From Cohnella silvisoli (GTDB lineage Bacteria > Bacillota > Bacilli > Paenibacillales > Paenibacillaceae): a stretch of 64,000 bases of DNA. The stretch is taken from the NCBI RefSeq assembly GCF_021190915.1, contig NZ_JAIOAP010000001.1, positions 620,001 through 684,000 of the forward strand, given 5' to 3'. This document shows, piece by piece, positions 51,566 to 61,287 of the stretch. Position 1 is the stretch's first letter. Every line of letters starts with the position of its first letter. The notes beneath the pieces were generated by a model that saw only the letters and a program-made list of their open reading frames with translations, did no database searches and was not told the DNA's origin. The position numbers were made by a program, and so were the translations under genes.

Positions 51566-54274
51566 TTGAATACTAGAATACACACGGACTCTTTAGTCCG
51601 TTTCGAACCCGATTCTATGTCCGTTAACGGGCAAAGCGTTATTGTACTCTGTGCCTCATTGTTTTATTTCCGGATTCCAAGAGCCCTTTGGAGACACAGG
51701 ATGGAGCAGCTCAAGGCAATTGGCTACAACGCCATCGACGTCTATTTTCCTTGGAATTATCACGAGCTTGCGGAAGGGGAATGGAGCTTCGAAGGGGAGC
51801 GGGACGCCGAGGCTTTCTTAAAGACTGCCAAGGAAGCCGGATTATGGGTGGTCGCCAGACCTGGTCCTTATATTTGCTCGGAGTGGGATGGAGGCGCTTT
51901 GCCCGCGTATCTTCTCGCCAAAGACAACATGAAGCTGCGTGACAACGACGCAGCGTTCCTGCAATATACGGCCAACTGGTTTGACCGGATCCTCCCGATT
52001 CTGAGAAGCTTTCAGATCGATAACGGCGGCACCGTAATTGCCGTGCAGCTAGAGAACGAGCTCGATTTCTACGATTGCTCCGATCCCCATGGATATATCT
52101 CGGCCCTGAGGGTTATGGCGAGAGGGCATGGCTTGACCGTTCCGCTCATTGCTTGCGCGGGGCAAGGAGGTTTGTTCGGCGCATCCGGTTACGCGGAAGG
52201 AGTCGTGCCGACCTGCAACTTCTATCCGGATGACCGCGATCCGGAATTCGAAGCGAAAGTATTAGCTTATAAAAATGAGTTGGGACAGAGAGGGTATCCT
52301 CTGCTCGTAACGGAAACGAACCGCAGCCACTTTCTTCTTCGGCGCCTGCTGTCTTGCGGAGTTAAGCTGCTCGGACCGTACCTCCAGGTGTCGGGAACGG
52401 ATTTCGGATTTACGAACGCTACGAACAATTGGGGACAGCCGCTTGCTTTCATGACTTCCGATTATGACTTCGGCGGCATGATTTCGCCCGAAGGCCATAT
52501 TCGGGAAGAAGCTTACGAGGGAAGGCTGCTTCGCCGAATATTGAATGTTTACGGCAGCGCGCTTGCCGAAGCGAAACCGGCGCCTGCAAACAACGGTCCA
52601 TACCGGTTGGAACTAGTCGGTGGCGGCAATCTCGTCTTCCTCACTAACGTCGAGCAAGGCCGTTGCAGCATCTTGCCCGAGCGAGTACCGCTTCACGCAT
52701 GGGGAATCGAGGGTACGATCGACTATTCGACCGGGGAATTGACGGATGCCTTTCAGGGATCAGATCGGACGATTCTCGTCCTTCATGCGGAGAATGAAGG
52801 GAAGATTGCCTTACGATTCGAATCCGGGGCAAGTTCGATTATGCCGGACGGAATGGCGGTAGAGGAAGAGGAAGATGGCAAGCTCGTTACTCTTACCTTT
52901 GACAGTAATGAGGAAAGCCGTTGCAGGATAGGTTTTCCGAATGATCGTTCTCTTGAGATCTTATTGATGAGCCGATCCAAGGCGCTTCTGATTGAATCGA
53001 TAGAAGAGATAGATGGTGCTATCCGCTACGGAGCCCTTAAAAACTCCCCGGCGATGGATTCTAGTGACGTAGCGATTGAATGGTCCTCCGCTGCGCTGGA
53101 GCCAGAGGTTCCAATGACGGCCTGCAACAAAATCCCTCTAGCGCAGGCCGATTTCTTGGAGCTGCATGGCATTTACCGCGGATACGCTTGGTACGAAGTG
53201 AATACCGGCACAGCGGACCTTGCCGAAGCGGATGCAATGGGCATTCTGGTCCGACAAGGAAGCGATGTCGTCTCCGTTTACACCGACGGGGAATATGCGG
53301 GAACGATAACTCCCGGCGGGGCAAGTAGGTATATTCCATTTGCCAATACGAGGCACATAAGTCGTCTGTCGGCCCGCACGGAAATATGGGGCCACACCAA
53401 TTTCGACGACGTCAGGCTGCCGGCGCTTCGATTAAGCGCGATGAAAGGAATCAAAGATCTCGTCACGGTACTGAACAGAAGGGATATTACCGGCAACTGG
53501 CGTTTCCATCGCGGTGCATCTCCTACCCCTGAACCCGGTTTGACGGATGTCGACCACCCGGATTACACGTGGCCGATCGTCGGCTTCGGAGGGTGGTTGT
53601 CGCCCAATATTCATGCTTACGAGTATTACCGGAAATCGTTCTCCACCCTTGCAACCGCAAATTCGTGGACGCTGCATTTCGACGGATTGCAGGCGCTTGT
53701 TCATGTATTTATCAATGGAAGCCAAGCTGCCCTTGTAAGTCCGATTGATCCATTTCTAGATATCACGCAATGGATAATCGCAGGAGAGCGGAAGCAACAG
53801 GTAACGTTGCTGCTTGAACGTCCGCTAGGCCTTCCAACCGGAAAAGTGATCCTCTTGGAAGGGCGCTCGGCAACCGATTGGCAATTGTCGTCGGCAGCAG
53901 AAGAAGCTTTGTTAGAGCATGCGGAGGCACAACGTCATATGAAATCTCCAACCCTGCTGCCTTATGAGTTGGAGTCCGGCGGAGTTGCCTGGTTATACGC
54001 GAGCTTGTTCGACTCGAACAACGGGCAGGGCTGGCGAATTACGGTCGACGGCGCGAACGTCAAACTATCCGTGTTCTTTAACGAACGGTTGATCGGTCGT
54101 TTGTGGCTTCCGGGAGGCGAAGCCCGTCCGGCGATGAGGGGCGGAAGCCCGGACTCGTTTTACTTGCCGGGACCTTGGTTTAAGCAAGAGGCGAACGAAC
54201 TGAAGGTATTGCTCGAAGCGGTCGAATATGGGCAACCGGGGACGATACGGTCATTCCGTTTCCTTCCAGTATGA
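51566..54274 (+). CDS. Glycoside hydrolase family 35 enzyme (beta-galactosidase-like), large
   Basis: TTG 51566 follows CAGGAGGAC. The 902-residue protein has a GH35 barrel with 'YFPWNYHELAEGEWSFEG' and 'VARPGPYICSEWDGGALPAY', acid/base E165 ('QLENELDFYD') and predicted nucleophile E250 ('LLVTETNRS'). The remaining about 580 residues are several beta domains, including two jelly-roll ligand-binding folds ('HISRLSARTEIWGHTNFDDV', 'YEYYRKSFSTLATANSW'). There is no signal peptide. It likely cleaves terminal beta-galactosyl groups of oligosaccharides taken up by the following importer; substrate preference could differ from galactose. Confidence 0.87.
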   Translation: MNTRIHTDSLVRFEPDSMSVNGQSVIVLCASLFYFRIPRALWRHRMEQLKAIGYNAIDVYFPWNYHELAEGEWSFEGERDAEAFLKTAKEAGLWVVARPGPYICSEWDGGALPAYLLAKDNMKLRDNDAAFLQYTANWFDRILPILRSFQIDNGGTVIAVQLENELDFYDCSDPHGYISALRVMARGHGLTVPLIACAGQGGLFGASGYAEGVVPTCNFYPDDRDPEFEAKVLAYKNELGQRGYPLLVTETNRSHFLLRRLLSCGVKLLGPYLQVSGTDFGFTNATNNWGQPLAFMTSDYDFGGMISPEGHIREEAYEGRLLRRILNVYGSALAEAKPAPANNGPYRLELVGGGNLVFLTNVEQGRCSILPERVPLHAWGIEGTIDYSTGELTDAFQGSDRTILVLHAENEGKIALRFESGASSIMPDGMAVEEEEDGKLVTLTFDSNEESRCRIGFPNDRSLEILLMSRSKALLIESIEEIDGAIRYGALKNSPAMDSSDVAIEWSSAALEPEVPMTACNKIPLAQADFLELHGIYRGYAWYEVNTGTADLAEADAMGILVRQGSDVVSVYTDGEYAGTITPGGASRYIPFANTRHISRLSARTEIWGHTNFDDVRLPALRLSAMKGIKDLVTVLNRRDITGNWRFHRGASPTPEPGLTDVDHPDYTWPIVGFGGWLSPNIHAYEYYRKSFSTLATANSWTLHFDGLQALVHVFINGSQAALVSPIDPFLDITQWIIAGERKQQVTLLLERPLGLPTGKVILLEGRSATDWQLSSAAEEALLEHAEAQRHMKSPTLLPYELESGGVAWLYASLFDSNNGQGWRITVDGANVKLSVFFNERLIGRLWLPGGEARPAMRGGSPDSFYLPGPWFKQEANELKVLLEAVEYGQPGTIRSFRFLPV

Positions 54275-54319
54275 CGCGATGCGATTACCTGAGACTATCC
54301 GAAAAAAGGAGGGCACCGA

Positions 54320-55288
54320 ATGAGCACCACGATAGCGACGGAGAAAGCCGTATATACCGGATTGGCTAAACCGAGATCCCGACTCCGTACATTACGCTCC
54401 AACAAGACGCTGCTGTTCATGTGCATGCCTGCTATCCTGTTTTTTCTCATCTTCGCTTACTTGCCCATGCCGGGCCTCTATCTTGCGTTCATTAAATACA
54501 ACTACACCGACGGCATTTTCAAGAGCACCTTTGTCCATTGGGACAACTTCCGCTTTCTCGTCATGACGGGAGACTTGTGGCGGCTCACTTACAATACGAT
54601 CGCTTATAATCTCGGTTTTATCCTGATCGGCAACGCCTTGCAAATTCTCGTCGCCATTCTCCTGAACGAGCTGCGTCTGAAATGGTTCAAGAAGCTGACG
54701 CAGACGCTCATGTTTCTTCCTTACTTCATCTCGTTCGTCCTAATCGGACTAATCGCCTACAACATCCTAAGCTACGATTACGGCTTGCTGAACGGCATAT
54801 TGAAATCGCTGGGGGCCGACCCGGTCAAAACCTATTCCAACCCGCACATCTGGCCTTTAATCATCATTATTACTTATTTATGGCAGTCTACGGGATATGG
54901 CTCGATCATTTATTTCGCGGCCATCATGGGACTCGATTCGGAGATCGTGGAGGCGGCCGAAATCGACGGGGCCAACGCGCTGCAGCGTATTCGCTACATC
55001 GTATTGCCTTGGCTTAAACCGACCTTTATTATCCTGTTGCTGTTCTCGCTTGGCAGCGTACTTCGGGGCAACTTCGGCCTGTTCTATAACCTGGTCGGCG
55101 CGAACAACACGTCCCTCTATGCCACGACTGACATCATCGAGACTTACGTATTTCGATCGCTGCTGAACAATTTCAACTTCTCGATGGGGAGCGCGGTCAG
55201 TTTGTACCAGTCCGTATTCGGCTTCTTCGTTATTATTAGCGCGAACTGGCTGGTCAAGAAGCTGTCGCCGGACAACTCTTTGTTCTGA
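54320..55288 (+). CDS. CUT1 ABC importer permease 1 (LplB type)
   Basis: A 322-residue permease with six membrane segments and EAA loop 'EAAEIDGANALQRIRYIVLP', ending 'VKKLSPDNSLF'. AAAAAGGAGGG precedes ATG 54320. It is co-directional with the GH35 gene 45 bases upstream and pairs with the next permease. Confidence 0.94.
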   Translation: MSTTIATEKAVYTGLAKPRSRLRTLRSNKTLLFMCMPAILFFLIFAYLPMPGLYLAFIKYNYTDGIFKSTFVHWDNFRFLVMTGDLWRLTYNTIAYNLGFILIGNALQILVAILLNELRLKWFKKLTQTLMFLPYFISFVLIGLIAYNILSYDYGLLNGILKSLGADPVKTYSNPHIWPLIIIITYLWQSTGYGSIIYFAAIMGLDSEIVEAAEIDGANALQRIRYIVLPWLKPTFIILLLFSLGSVLRGNFGLFYNLVGANNTSLYATTDIIETYVFRSLLNNFNFSMGSAVSLYQSVFGFFVIISANWLVKKLSPDNSLF

Positions 55289-55326
55289 TTCGACCCAATA
55301 ATCACCTAAAGAAGGAGGGACGACAA

Positions 55327-56232
55327 TTGTTAACTACGCGCAGGAAAATTCGCACCGACTTATCGTCCATGCTCGTGAGAACGGTCGGATATTCGTTTAT
55401 CGGTTTGTTCTCACTCTGCTGCCTGTTGCCGTTTCTGCTCATCGTCGGTACTTCGCTCACTTCCGAGGGATCGATCGCGAGATCGGGCTTTAATTTCTGG
55501 CCGCGGGAATTCAGCAGCTTCGCCTATCGGATCGTTTTCGAGAATCCGGATCTCATCATTGGTTCCTACTGGGTTACGATCGGCATCACATTGGCGGGAA
55601 CGGCAGCCGGATTGTTCCTTGTCGCGATGACGGGTTACGCCTTGCAACGCCCCGATTTTCAGTACCGGAACGGGATTTCCTTCCTCATCTACTTCACGAC
55701 TCTGTTCTCGGGCGGACTCGTCCCATTTTACCTTCTTATAACTCAATACTTGAATTTGCGGGACAATTATCTCGCCGTGCTGCTTCCGGGGCTTATGACT
55801 CCGTTCCTGATCATTATGATGAAAAGCTTCGTTCGTTCCATTCCTCATGCCATCACCGAATCCGCCAAAATCGACGGTGCCGGCGACTTTACGATATTTA
55901 TACGGCTCATTCTGCCAATGACGACGCCGGCCCTCGCCACGATCGGTTTGTTCATCGCGATCGGCTATTGGAACGAATGGTACCATTCCATGCTTTTCCT
56001 ATCTCCGGATATGAAATATCGCCCGCTGCAATTGTTTCTCTATACGGTCATCACCAGCGCCGACTTCATCAAGAACTCCGCGGCTGCTTCCAATGTGGAG
56101 CTGAGAGATTTGCCGCTCGAATCGATGAAAATGGCCACCGCCGTAGTTGCGACAGGACCTGTCATTCTCTTCTATCCGTTCGTTCAGCGTTATTTTATCA
56201 AAGGAATTACGGTTGGGGCTGTTAAAGGTTAG
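55327..56232 (+). CDS. CUT1 ABC importer permease 2 (LplC/YtcP type)
   Basis: TTG 55327 follows AAGAAGGAGGG. The 301-residue protein has six membrane segments, EAA loop 'ESAKIDGAGDFTIFIRLILP' and end 'GITVGAVKG'. A hairpin in the gap downstream (AAGGTCGC/GCGATCTT, about 56263-56286) may set the ratio of permease to binding protein. Confidence 0.94.
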   Translation: MLTTRRKIRTDLSSMLVRTVGYSFIGLFSLCCLLPFLLIVGTSLTSEGSIARSGFNFWPREFSSFAYRIVFENPDLIIGSYWVTIGITLAGTAAGLFLVAMTGYALQRPDFQYRNGISFLIYFTTLFSGGLVPFYLLITQYLNLRDNYLAVLLPGLMTPFLIIMMKSFVRSIPHAITESAKIDGAGDFTIFIRLILPMTTPALATIGLFIAIGYWNEWYHSMLFLSPDMKYRPLQLFLYTVITSADFIKNSAAASNVELRDLPLESMKMATAVVATGPVILFYPFVQRYFIKGITVGAVKG

Positions 56233-56345
56233 TGCCTTAAATGGAAGTTGAAGCTGATGTGCCTAAGGTCGCGTTACCTTGCGATCTTCTCACATAGAGG
56301 ACATTTATCGTCCATCCAATCGATACACTGGGGAGGCAATTAGGT

Positions 56346-57953
56346 ATGTCGAAGGTCAAGAAGATTTCCACGCTGCTGCTCGCGATCATCCTGATCATTG
56401 CACTTGCGGCATGTTCCGGAAACAAGAACGCAGGCAACGCAGGCAACGCGGACGTTTCGGGCAGCAGCAAAGGGGACGACGGGACGAATCAATCGGCGGA
56501 TGCCGGGGACATCGATACGTCCAAGTTCGTGAAAATCAGTTACGTCATCCTCGGCGATAAGCCGAAGAACGGGCAATTCGATGCCGCGCTTGCTGAAGTC
56601 AACAAAATCATGAAGGAAAAGATCAACGCCGAGCTAGAGTGGAAATGGGTGGAGTGGGCCGATTGGCAAACGAAGTATAATCTCCTCCTCGCATCCGGGG
56701 AAGCGGTAGACTTGATTACGATCGGAACCGACTGGCTGGATACGTGGGGCAATGCGCAGAGAGGCGCTTTCAAGAATCTGGACGACCTTCTGCCGAAATA
56801 CGCGCCGCAAACATGGGAATCCATCCCTAAGGAAGATTGGGCGCAAAGCAAATATAACGGCAAAATTGTCCTCATTCCCGAGAACGACTATACCCAATGG
56901 GTAAATCACGGCTTCTACTATCGCGGCGATTGGGCGAAGGAAGCGGGCATTACCGAACCGATCAAGGATTGGGACGGGATGGAGAAGTACATGCAATTCA
57001 TCAAGGACAACAAGAAAGGCGTCGTTCCTTGGGATACAACGGGCGGCACGAGCACCTTCGGCGGCTGGGTTCAGGCGAATACCCATAACCTGGAGCTTCC
57101 GATCTTCACCGGTTATCTGCCTGTATTCGCAACGAAAAGCTATGACGAGAAATATACGGTCGTAAGCCCCGTATTCGACGATACGATGGTCGCCTTCGCA
57201 ACGAAAATGAAGAGTTGGGCGGATAAAGGGTTCTGGCGCGAAGACGTGCTCAACTACAAAGGCGATACACGAACATTGCTCAAAGGCGGGCTTACCGGCG
57301 TAGACCAGCATCACACTCAGACGTTCAGCGGCTTACGCGTGGATATGGATCGCGAGCAGCCGGGCTCCGAGCTTCAGATGTACCCGTTCTCGAGAACGAA
57401 CAATAACCTGTTGGAATTATCCATTACCCACGGCGGCACGTCGCTCGGCGCGCATAGCAAAAATCCAGAACGCGCCTTGATGGCTTACGATATTATCCGT
57501 AACGACGAGAAGGTTTACCATTTGCTTAACTATGGTATCGAAGGCGTTCAATACGAGATCAAAGACGGCAAACGCGTTCGTCCGGCAAGCTACGATCCTA
57601 AGAAAAACGAGTTCTACTCGGACTTCTGGGGCGGTCGCGTCGACAAATTCGAAATCGTCAGCGACACGACTTGGGATCAGATCGAAGAAACGCTGTATGC
57701 CGAATATGACAGAATCAAGAAACCGTATCCGTATGGCCAGTTCGTCTTCGACAAAACGCCGATCGAAGCGGAAATCACCGCTATATCCCAGGTGACGGGA
57801 GAGATGGGTCCGGCGATCACGTACGGGAAAGCGGGCGATCCGGTTAAAGCGGTCGAAGAGTTCCGCAATAAGCTGAAGGCGGCGGGTTACGATAAGGTGC
57901 TTGCCGAGCTTCAGCGGCAGATGGATGCCTATAAGAAACAGATCGAAGGTTAA
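56346..57953 (+). CDS. CUT1 sugar-binding lipoprotein (LplA type)
   Basis: A 535-residue lipoprotein with lipobox 'ALAAC' (Cys 23) and an Asn/Gly-rich linker. The fold is LplA-like ('ISYVILGDKPKNGQFDAALA', 'LLLASGEAVDLITIGTDWLD', 'YQ..YYLLNYGIEGVQYEIK' type C-lobe). It captures the oligosaccharide for the two permeases. GGGGAGGCAATTAGGT precedes the ATG. The GH35 gene in the operon points to beta-galactoside ligands. Confidence 0.93.
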   Translation: MSKVKKISTLLLAIILIIALAACSGNKNAGNAGNADVSGSSKGDDGTNQSADAGDIDTSKFVKISYVILGDKPKNGQFDAALAEVNKIMKEKINAELEWKWVEWADWQTKYNLLLASGEAVDLITIGTDWLDTWGNAQRGAFKNLDDLLPKYAPQTWESIPKEDWAQSKYNGKIVLIPENDYTQWVNHGFYYRGDWAKEAGITEPIKDWDGMEKYMQFIKDNKKGVVPWDTTGGTSTFGGWVQANTHNLELPIFTGYLPVFATKSYDEKYTVVSPVFDDTMVAFATKMKSWADKGFWREDVLNYKGDTRTLLKGGLTGVDQHHTQTFSGLRVDMDREQPGSELQMYPFSRTNNNLLELSITHGGTSLGAHSKNPERALMAYDIIRNDEKVYHLLNYGIEGVQYEIKDGKRVRPASYDPKKNEFYSDFWGGRVDKFEIVSDTTWDQIEETLYAEYDRIKKPYPYGQFVFDKTPIEAEITAISQVTGEMGPAITYGKAGDPVKAVEEFRNKLKAAGYDKVLAELQRQMDAYKKQIEG

Positions 57954-57984
57954 TAGGATCAACGTCCTAGCGTCCCGCTGGCAT

Positions 57985-58018
57985 AAAATGCTGCCTCATT
58001 TGAGGCGGCATTTTGCGC
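57985..58018 (+). terminator. Rho-independent terminator after the importer operon
   Basis: AAAATGCTGCCTC (57985-57997) pairs with GAGGCGGCATTTT (58002-58014) with one T-G pair and a 4-base loop. It separates the importer from the sensory unit. Confidence 0.75.
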
Positions 58019-58056
58019 TAGGCAAGAGGGTTGAGGGCAGCGATGTGGTATATTTG

Positions 58057-58072
58057 TTGTAAGCGCTTCAAT
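58057..58072 (+). promoter_or_regulatory. Candidate CcpA (cre) site upstream of the sensory binding protein
   Basis: TTGTAAGCGCTTCAAT contains the strong cre core TGTAAGCGCTT. It lies between the preceding terminator and the start chosen at 58100. It supports a promoter here and argues against the longer frame that begins at 58031. Confidence 0.5.
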
Positions 58073-58099
58073 AAAATGATAGCAGTGGCGGTGACGGTA

Positions 58100-59437
58100 T
58101 TGAAAAATCGTTTGCGGACGGCGGCAGCGGCTATATTCAAAGGAAGCGCGTGTTTGCTGATTATAGGTTTGACAGGCTGCGGTTGGATCGGCGACCAGTT
58201 CGGCGGACATGCGAAGCCCTCTGCCGATTCCTATAAGGAAGCGACCGTCAAATTGACCTGGTATCATCATTTCCGCGAAGAAGGCGCCCGCAAATGGCTG
58301 GAAATCGGGACGAGTCGGTATACCGAGAAACATCCGAACGTGACTTTCGAGATCATCGCGGCGGATGCGAACACCTATGCGAGCACGCTTCATAATTTGG
58401 CGGCCGTCGAGAAAATGCCGGATATCTATATGACGGACAGCATTCAAGCGGAGCAAGAATTCATCGATGCGGGTTATGCCGCGGAGTTAACCGGCAAATC
58501 GTTGCTCGCCGGAATGAAGGGCGACGCCTTGAAAGGCGTGCGAACGCCGGACGGCCGGGTGTGGGCGTTGCCGATCGACCGGAACGGGGTCGGCGTATTT
58601 TACAATAAAGCGGCTTTTGCCAAGGCCGGCGTTCGCGGAGTTCCCGAGACGTGGAGCGAGTTTCTCGCCGTATGCGAACGGCTGAAGCGAGCGGGCATCC
58701 AGCCGATAGCTGCAGGTTACAAAGACATATGGACGCTGAACGCGGATATTCAGCCGGACATATTAGCAAGCGGAATCGGCACGCCTGACTGGATTCGGAA
58801 TATTGAAGCCGGAAAAGCGACTTTTGCCGAGGACAAGGGCGGTTTCAAGGGCGTTCTGAAACGTCTGGCCGAACGGTTCGCATACGTAGGCGACGATCCG
58901 TTCAGCACCGGATGGAGCGATGCGCTGCGTATGCTCGCCAGCGGCCAAGCGGCAATGATCTTAAACGGAACGTGGACGGTGGATGGAGTTCGATCCGAGA
59001 ATCCGGATGCCAATATTGGAATGTTTGCCTTTCCTAGCTCCGACAATCCGGCAAATACGAAATTCGCCATGAAGACGACCGGCGGAATCGTCATTAATCC
59101 GAAATCGCGGCATCCAGACATCGCGATGGACGTCGTGAAGTTCTTTGCTACGCCAGAGATGGCCGTCGTATTCCAAGACAATAAGAAGGGCATCTCGATC
59201 GTTGCCGATGCCCCCATCGATTTCGATCCGGCCTATGTAGAGCTAGACCAGCTATACATAAAGCCGGGACGAACGTTCGATTACTCGATGTTTTATCCGG
59301 AAGTCGTCAATCAGGAGCTTCTCGCTGCCTACCAGAATGAGATTACGTTATTTCTCTATGATCCTAGGCACGACATAGAGAAATGCATTCGGGCGCTCGA
59401 CGAGTCGTTTAATCGGATTCGCCCGATGGTCAAATGA
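58100..59437 (+). CDS. Sugar-binding lipoprotein linked to a two-component system
   Basis: TTG 58100, preceded by GGCGGTGAC, starts a clean lipoprotein signal with lipobox 'GLTGC' (Cys 27); an open frame reaches back to 58031, but that segment carries the candidate cre site. The 445-residue protein is an SBP_bac_1 fold ('VKLTWYHHFREEGARKWLEI', 'VGVFYNKAAFAKAGVRGVPE', 'QAAMILNGTWTVDGV'). No permease is next to it; instead the stop lies 23 bases before the chosen kinase start. By context it is more likely the extracellular sensor subunit of the kinase than a transport protein (inference), in parallel with 1-4277. Confidence 0.87.
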   Translation: MKNRLRTAAAAIFKGSACLLIIGLTGCGWIGDQFGGHAKPSADSYKEATVKLTWYHHFREEGARKWLEIGTSRYTEKHPNVTFEIIAADANTYASTLHNLAAVEKMPDIYMTDSIQAEQEFIDAGYAAELTGKSLLAGMKGDALKGVRTPDGRVWALPIDRNGVGVFYNKAAFAKAGVRGVPETWSEFLAVCERLKRAGIQPIAAGYKDIWTLNADIQPDILASGIGTPDWIRNIEAGKATFAEDKGGFKGVLKRLAERFAYVGDDPFSTGWSDALRMLASGQAAMILNGTWTVDGVRSENPDANIGMFAFPSSDNPANTKFAMKTTGGIVINPKSRHPDIAMDVVKFFATPEMAVVFQDNKKGISIVADAPIDFDPAYVELDQLYIKPGRTFDYSMFYPEVVNQELLAAYQNEITLFLYDPRHDIEKCIRALDESFNRIRPMVK

Positions 59438-59460
59438 CATTTTGGATAAGGGGAATGGCC

Positions 59461-61287
59461 ATGCGATTGCTGGAAAGTCTTAATCCGATGAAGCGAATGA
59501 GGAATTTCCGGATTCGCACGAAAATTTTGCTGTCCAACATTTTCATTATCTTGCTGCTTGCCCTTGCCATCGGAAGCGCGGCAACGCTTGCGTCCAGGCA
59601 TTATATCGAAGCCAATACCCGCGAGCTCTCGCTTAACGTTATCGACCAATTTTCCAAAAACGTCGACAACAGGGTCGAAGAGTTCGTGAATGCCACCGTG
59701 TTCCTGCTGAATGATAAGCTTCTGACCCAAATCGTATCGGAACGAAACGGCCCCCTTACGGAGACGAGCTATCCTTCGGCTTACACGCGGGTATCCAACC
59801 TGCTTTTTCAATACGGGAACAACAACCCCTACATCAACGCGATCACGATCCGCAACGGCGCGGGACGATTATTCTGGTGGGAGCGTTCCTATTCCGCAGC
59901 CAGCGGACTTAATACGACTAAAGTTCAGCAAATTTCCGACTCGGCATTAGGAGAACTTCGCAGAGGCAACCAGGGCATCGTCTGGTCGGCATCGCTAAGA
60001 GGAACGGACGAAGTCGCGCTGACTCGTTATTACATCGATATTAACCATGTTAACAACAACTTCGGCATCATTGTTTTTCATATCGACCGGGATTATTTCA
60101 GAAGCCTGCTCTCGGACGGATCCATCATTCATACGGATAATCTGGTTATCCTGAACGGGCAAGGCAAACCTTTGATCGAAGGACGATTCGGACAGTCGTC
60201 TTCCACGATCGAGGAACTCGCGGCGGTAATCGGGGATGGGGCCGACTCCAGCGTCGGAAAAGTCATTCGGGTTAATGGGGAGAAGGCGCTTCTGACCCAA
60301 TACCGGTCGGCGGATACGGGCTGGAATATCCTATGTTTCATTCCGATGAACCGGTTGTTAGCGGGAACCCGCATTCTTGAAACGCTCATTATCGGAGTAT
60401 GCGTCCTCTTTATTTTCGTCGCGATTGTCGTCGCTTTCTGGTTTTCTATCGGCACTACCCGCGACATCAAGCTGCTCGAGAGGACGATGCGACGCGTAGA
60501 AGACGGGGATTTCAACGTGAAGGCGACGCCAGCCGGACGTGACGAAATAGGCATGCTGGCGGTCCGATTCAATATGATGGTGTCTCGGATCAATGAGCTG
60601 ATTACGAGCGTATATGCCGAACGGCTGGCGAAGCAGAAGGCGGAATATTCCGTTCTCCTGGCGCAGATCAATCCGCATTTTCTCTATAACACGCTTGGCA
60701 CGATCCGGTGGTTCTCGCGGAGCCGGGGACAGCCGGAAATCGAACGAATGGTCGGCGCGCTGACGGGGCTGCTGAAATCTTCGATTCGTAAAACGGGTGA
60801 GTTTCACCGGCTGTCGGAGGAAATGGAGGATGTTCGCAATTATATTTATATCCAGCAAATCGGTTACGGGGACGCATTCAAAGTGGAATATGGAGTCGAT
60901 GAAACATTGACGGAAGGGTTAGTGCCGCGATTTATCGTGCAGCCGCTTGTAGAGAACGCGATCATGCACGGCTTGGAAATGTCCAAGGGCACCGGGCTCA
61001 TTCGGATATCGGCTTCGGTCGTTAAGGGCGTTCTTCATGTGGCCGTGGAGGATAATGGAATCGGAATGGATCCAGCGAAAGCTTCCGTACTGCTGACCGA
61101 GGATAGGGAGAAGAGATATCCCGGCCTTAACAGCATAGGCGTTCGCAACGTGCATGAAAGGATTCGGTCCCATTACGGGGAAAAATACGGTTTAACTTTC
61201 GAAACGGCCGCGGGCGATGGGACAAAAGCGGTCATTCGGCTGCCTTACTATACGAGCTTGGAAGAGGTGGATCGGGATGTCGTATAA
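59461..61287 (+). CDS. Membrane sensor histidine kinase, YesM family
   Basis: ATG 59461 is seven bases after AAGGGG; ATGs at 59434 (overlapping the previous stop) and 59455 are in frame but poorly spaced. The 608-residue protein has membrane segments at about 20-43 and 305-329, an outer sensor of about 260 residues, HAMP, 'QINPHFLYNTLG' with phospho-His about 406, N box 'VENAIMHGLEM' and G box 'DNGIGMD'. It is followed with an 11-base overlap by its regulator. Confidence 0.93.
   Translation: MRLLESLNPMKRMRNFRIRTKILLSNIFIILLLALAIGSAATLASRHYIEANTRELSLNVIDQFSKNVDNRVEEFVNATVFLLNDKLLTQIVSERNGPLTETSYPSAYTRVSNLLFQYGNNNPYINAITIRNGAGRLFWWERSYSAASGLNTTKVQQISDSALGELRRGNQGIVWSASLRGTDEVALTRYYIDINHVNNNFGIIVFHIDRDYFRSLLSDGSIIHTDNLVILNGQGKPLIEGRFGQSSSTIEELAAVIGDGADSSVGKVIRVNGEKALLTQYRSADTGWNILCFIPMNRLLAGTRILETLIIGVCVLFIFVAIVVAFWFSIGTTRDIKLLERTMRRVEDGDFNVKATPAGRDEIGMLAVRFNMMVSRINELITSVYAERLAKQKAEYSVLLAQINPHFLYNTLGTIRWFSRSRGQPEIERMVGALTGLLKSSIRKTGEFHRLSEEMEDVRNYIYIQQIGYGDAFKVEYGVDETLTEGLVPRFIVQPLVENAIMHGLEMSKGTGLIRISASVVKGVLHVAVEDNGIGMDPAKASVLLTEDREKRYPGLNSIGVRNVHERIRSHYGEKYGLTFETAAGDGTKAVIRLPYYTSLEEVDRDVV

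Noticed and set aside
58031-58099. N-terminal extension of the binding protein at 58100
   Set aside because: The extension would place a non-signal segment before the lipoprotein signal and would cover the cre-like site; TTG 58100 has a better ribosome site.
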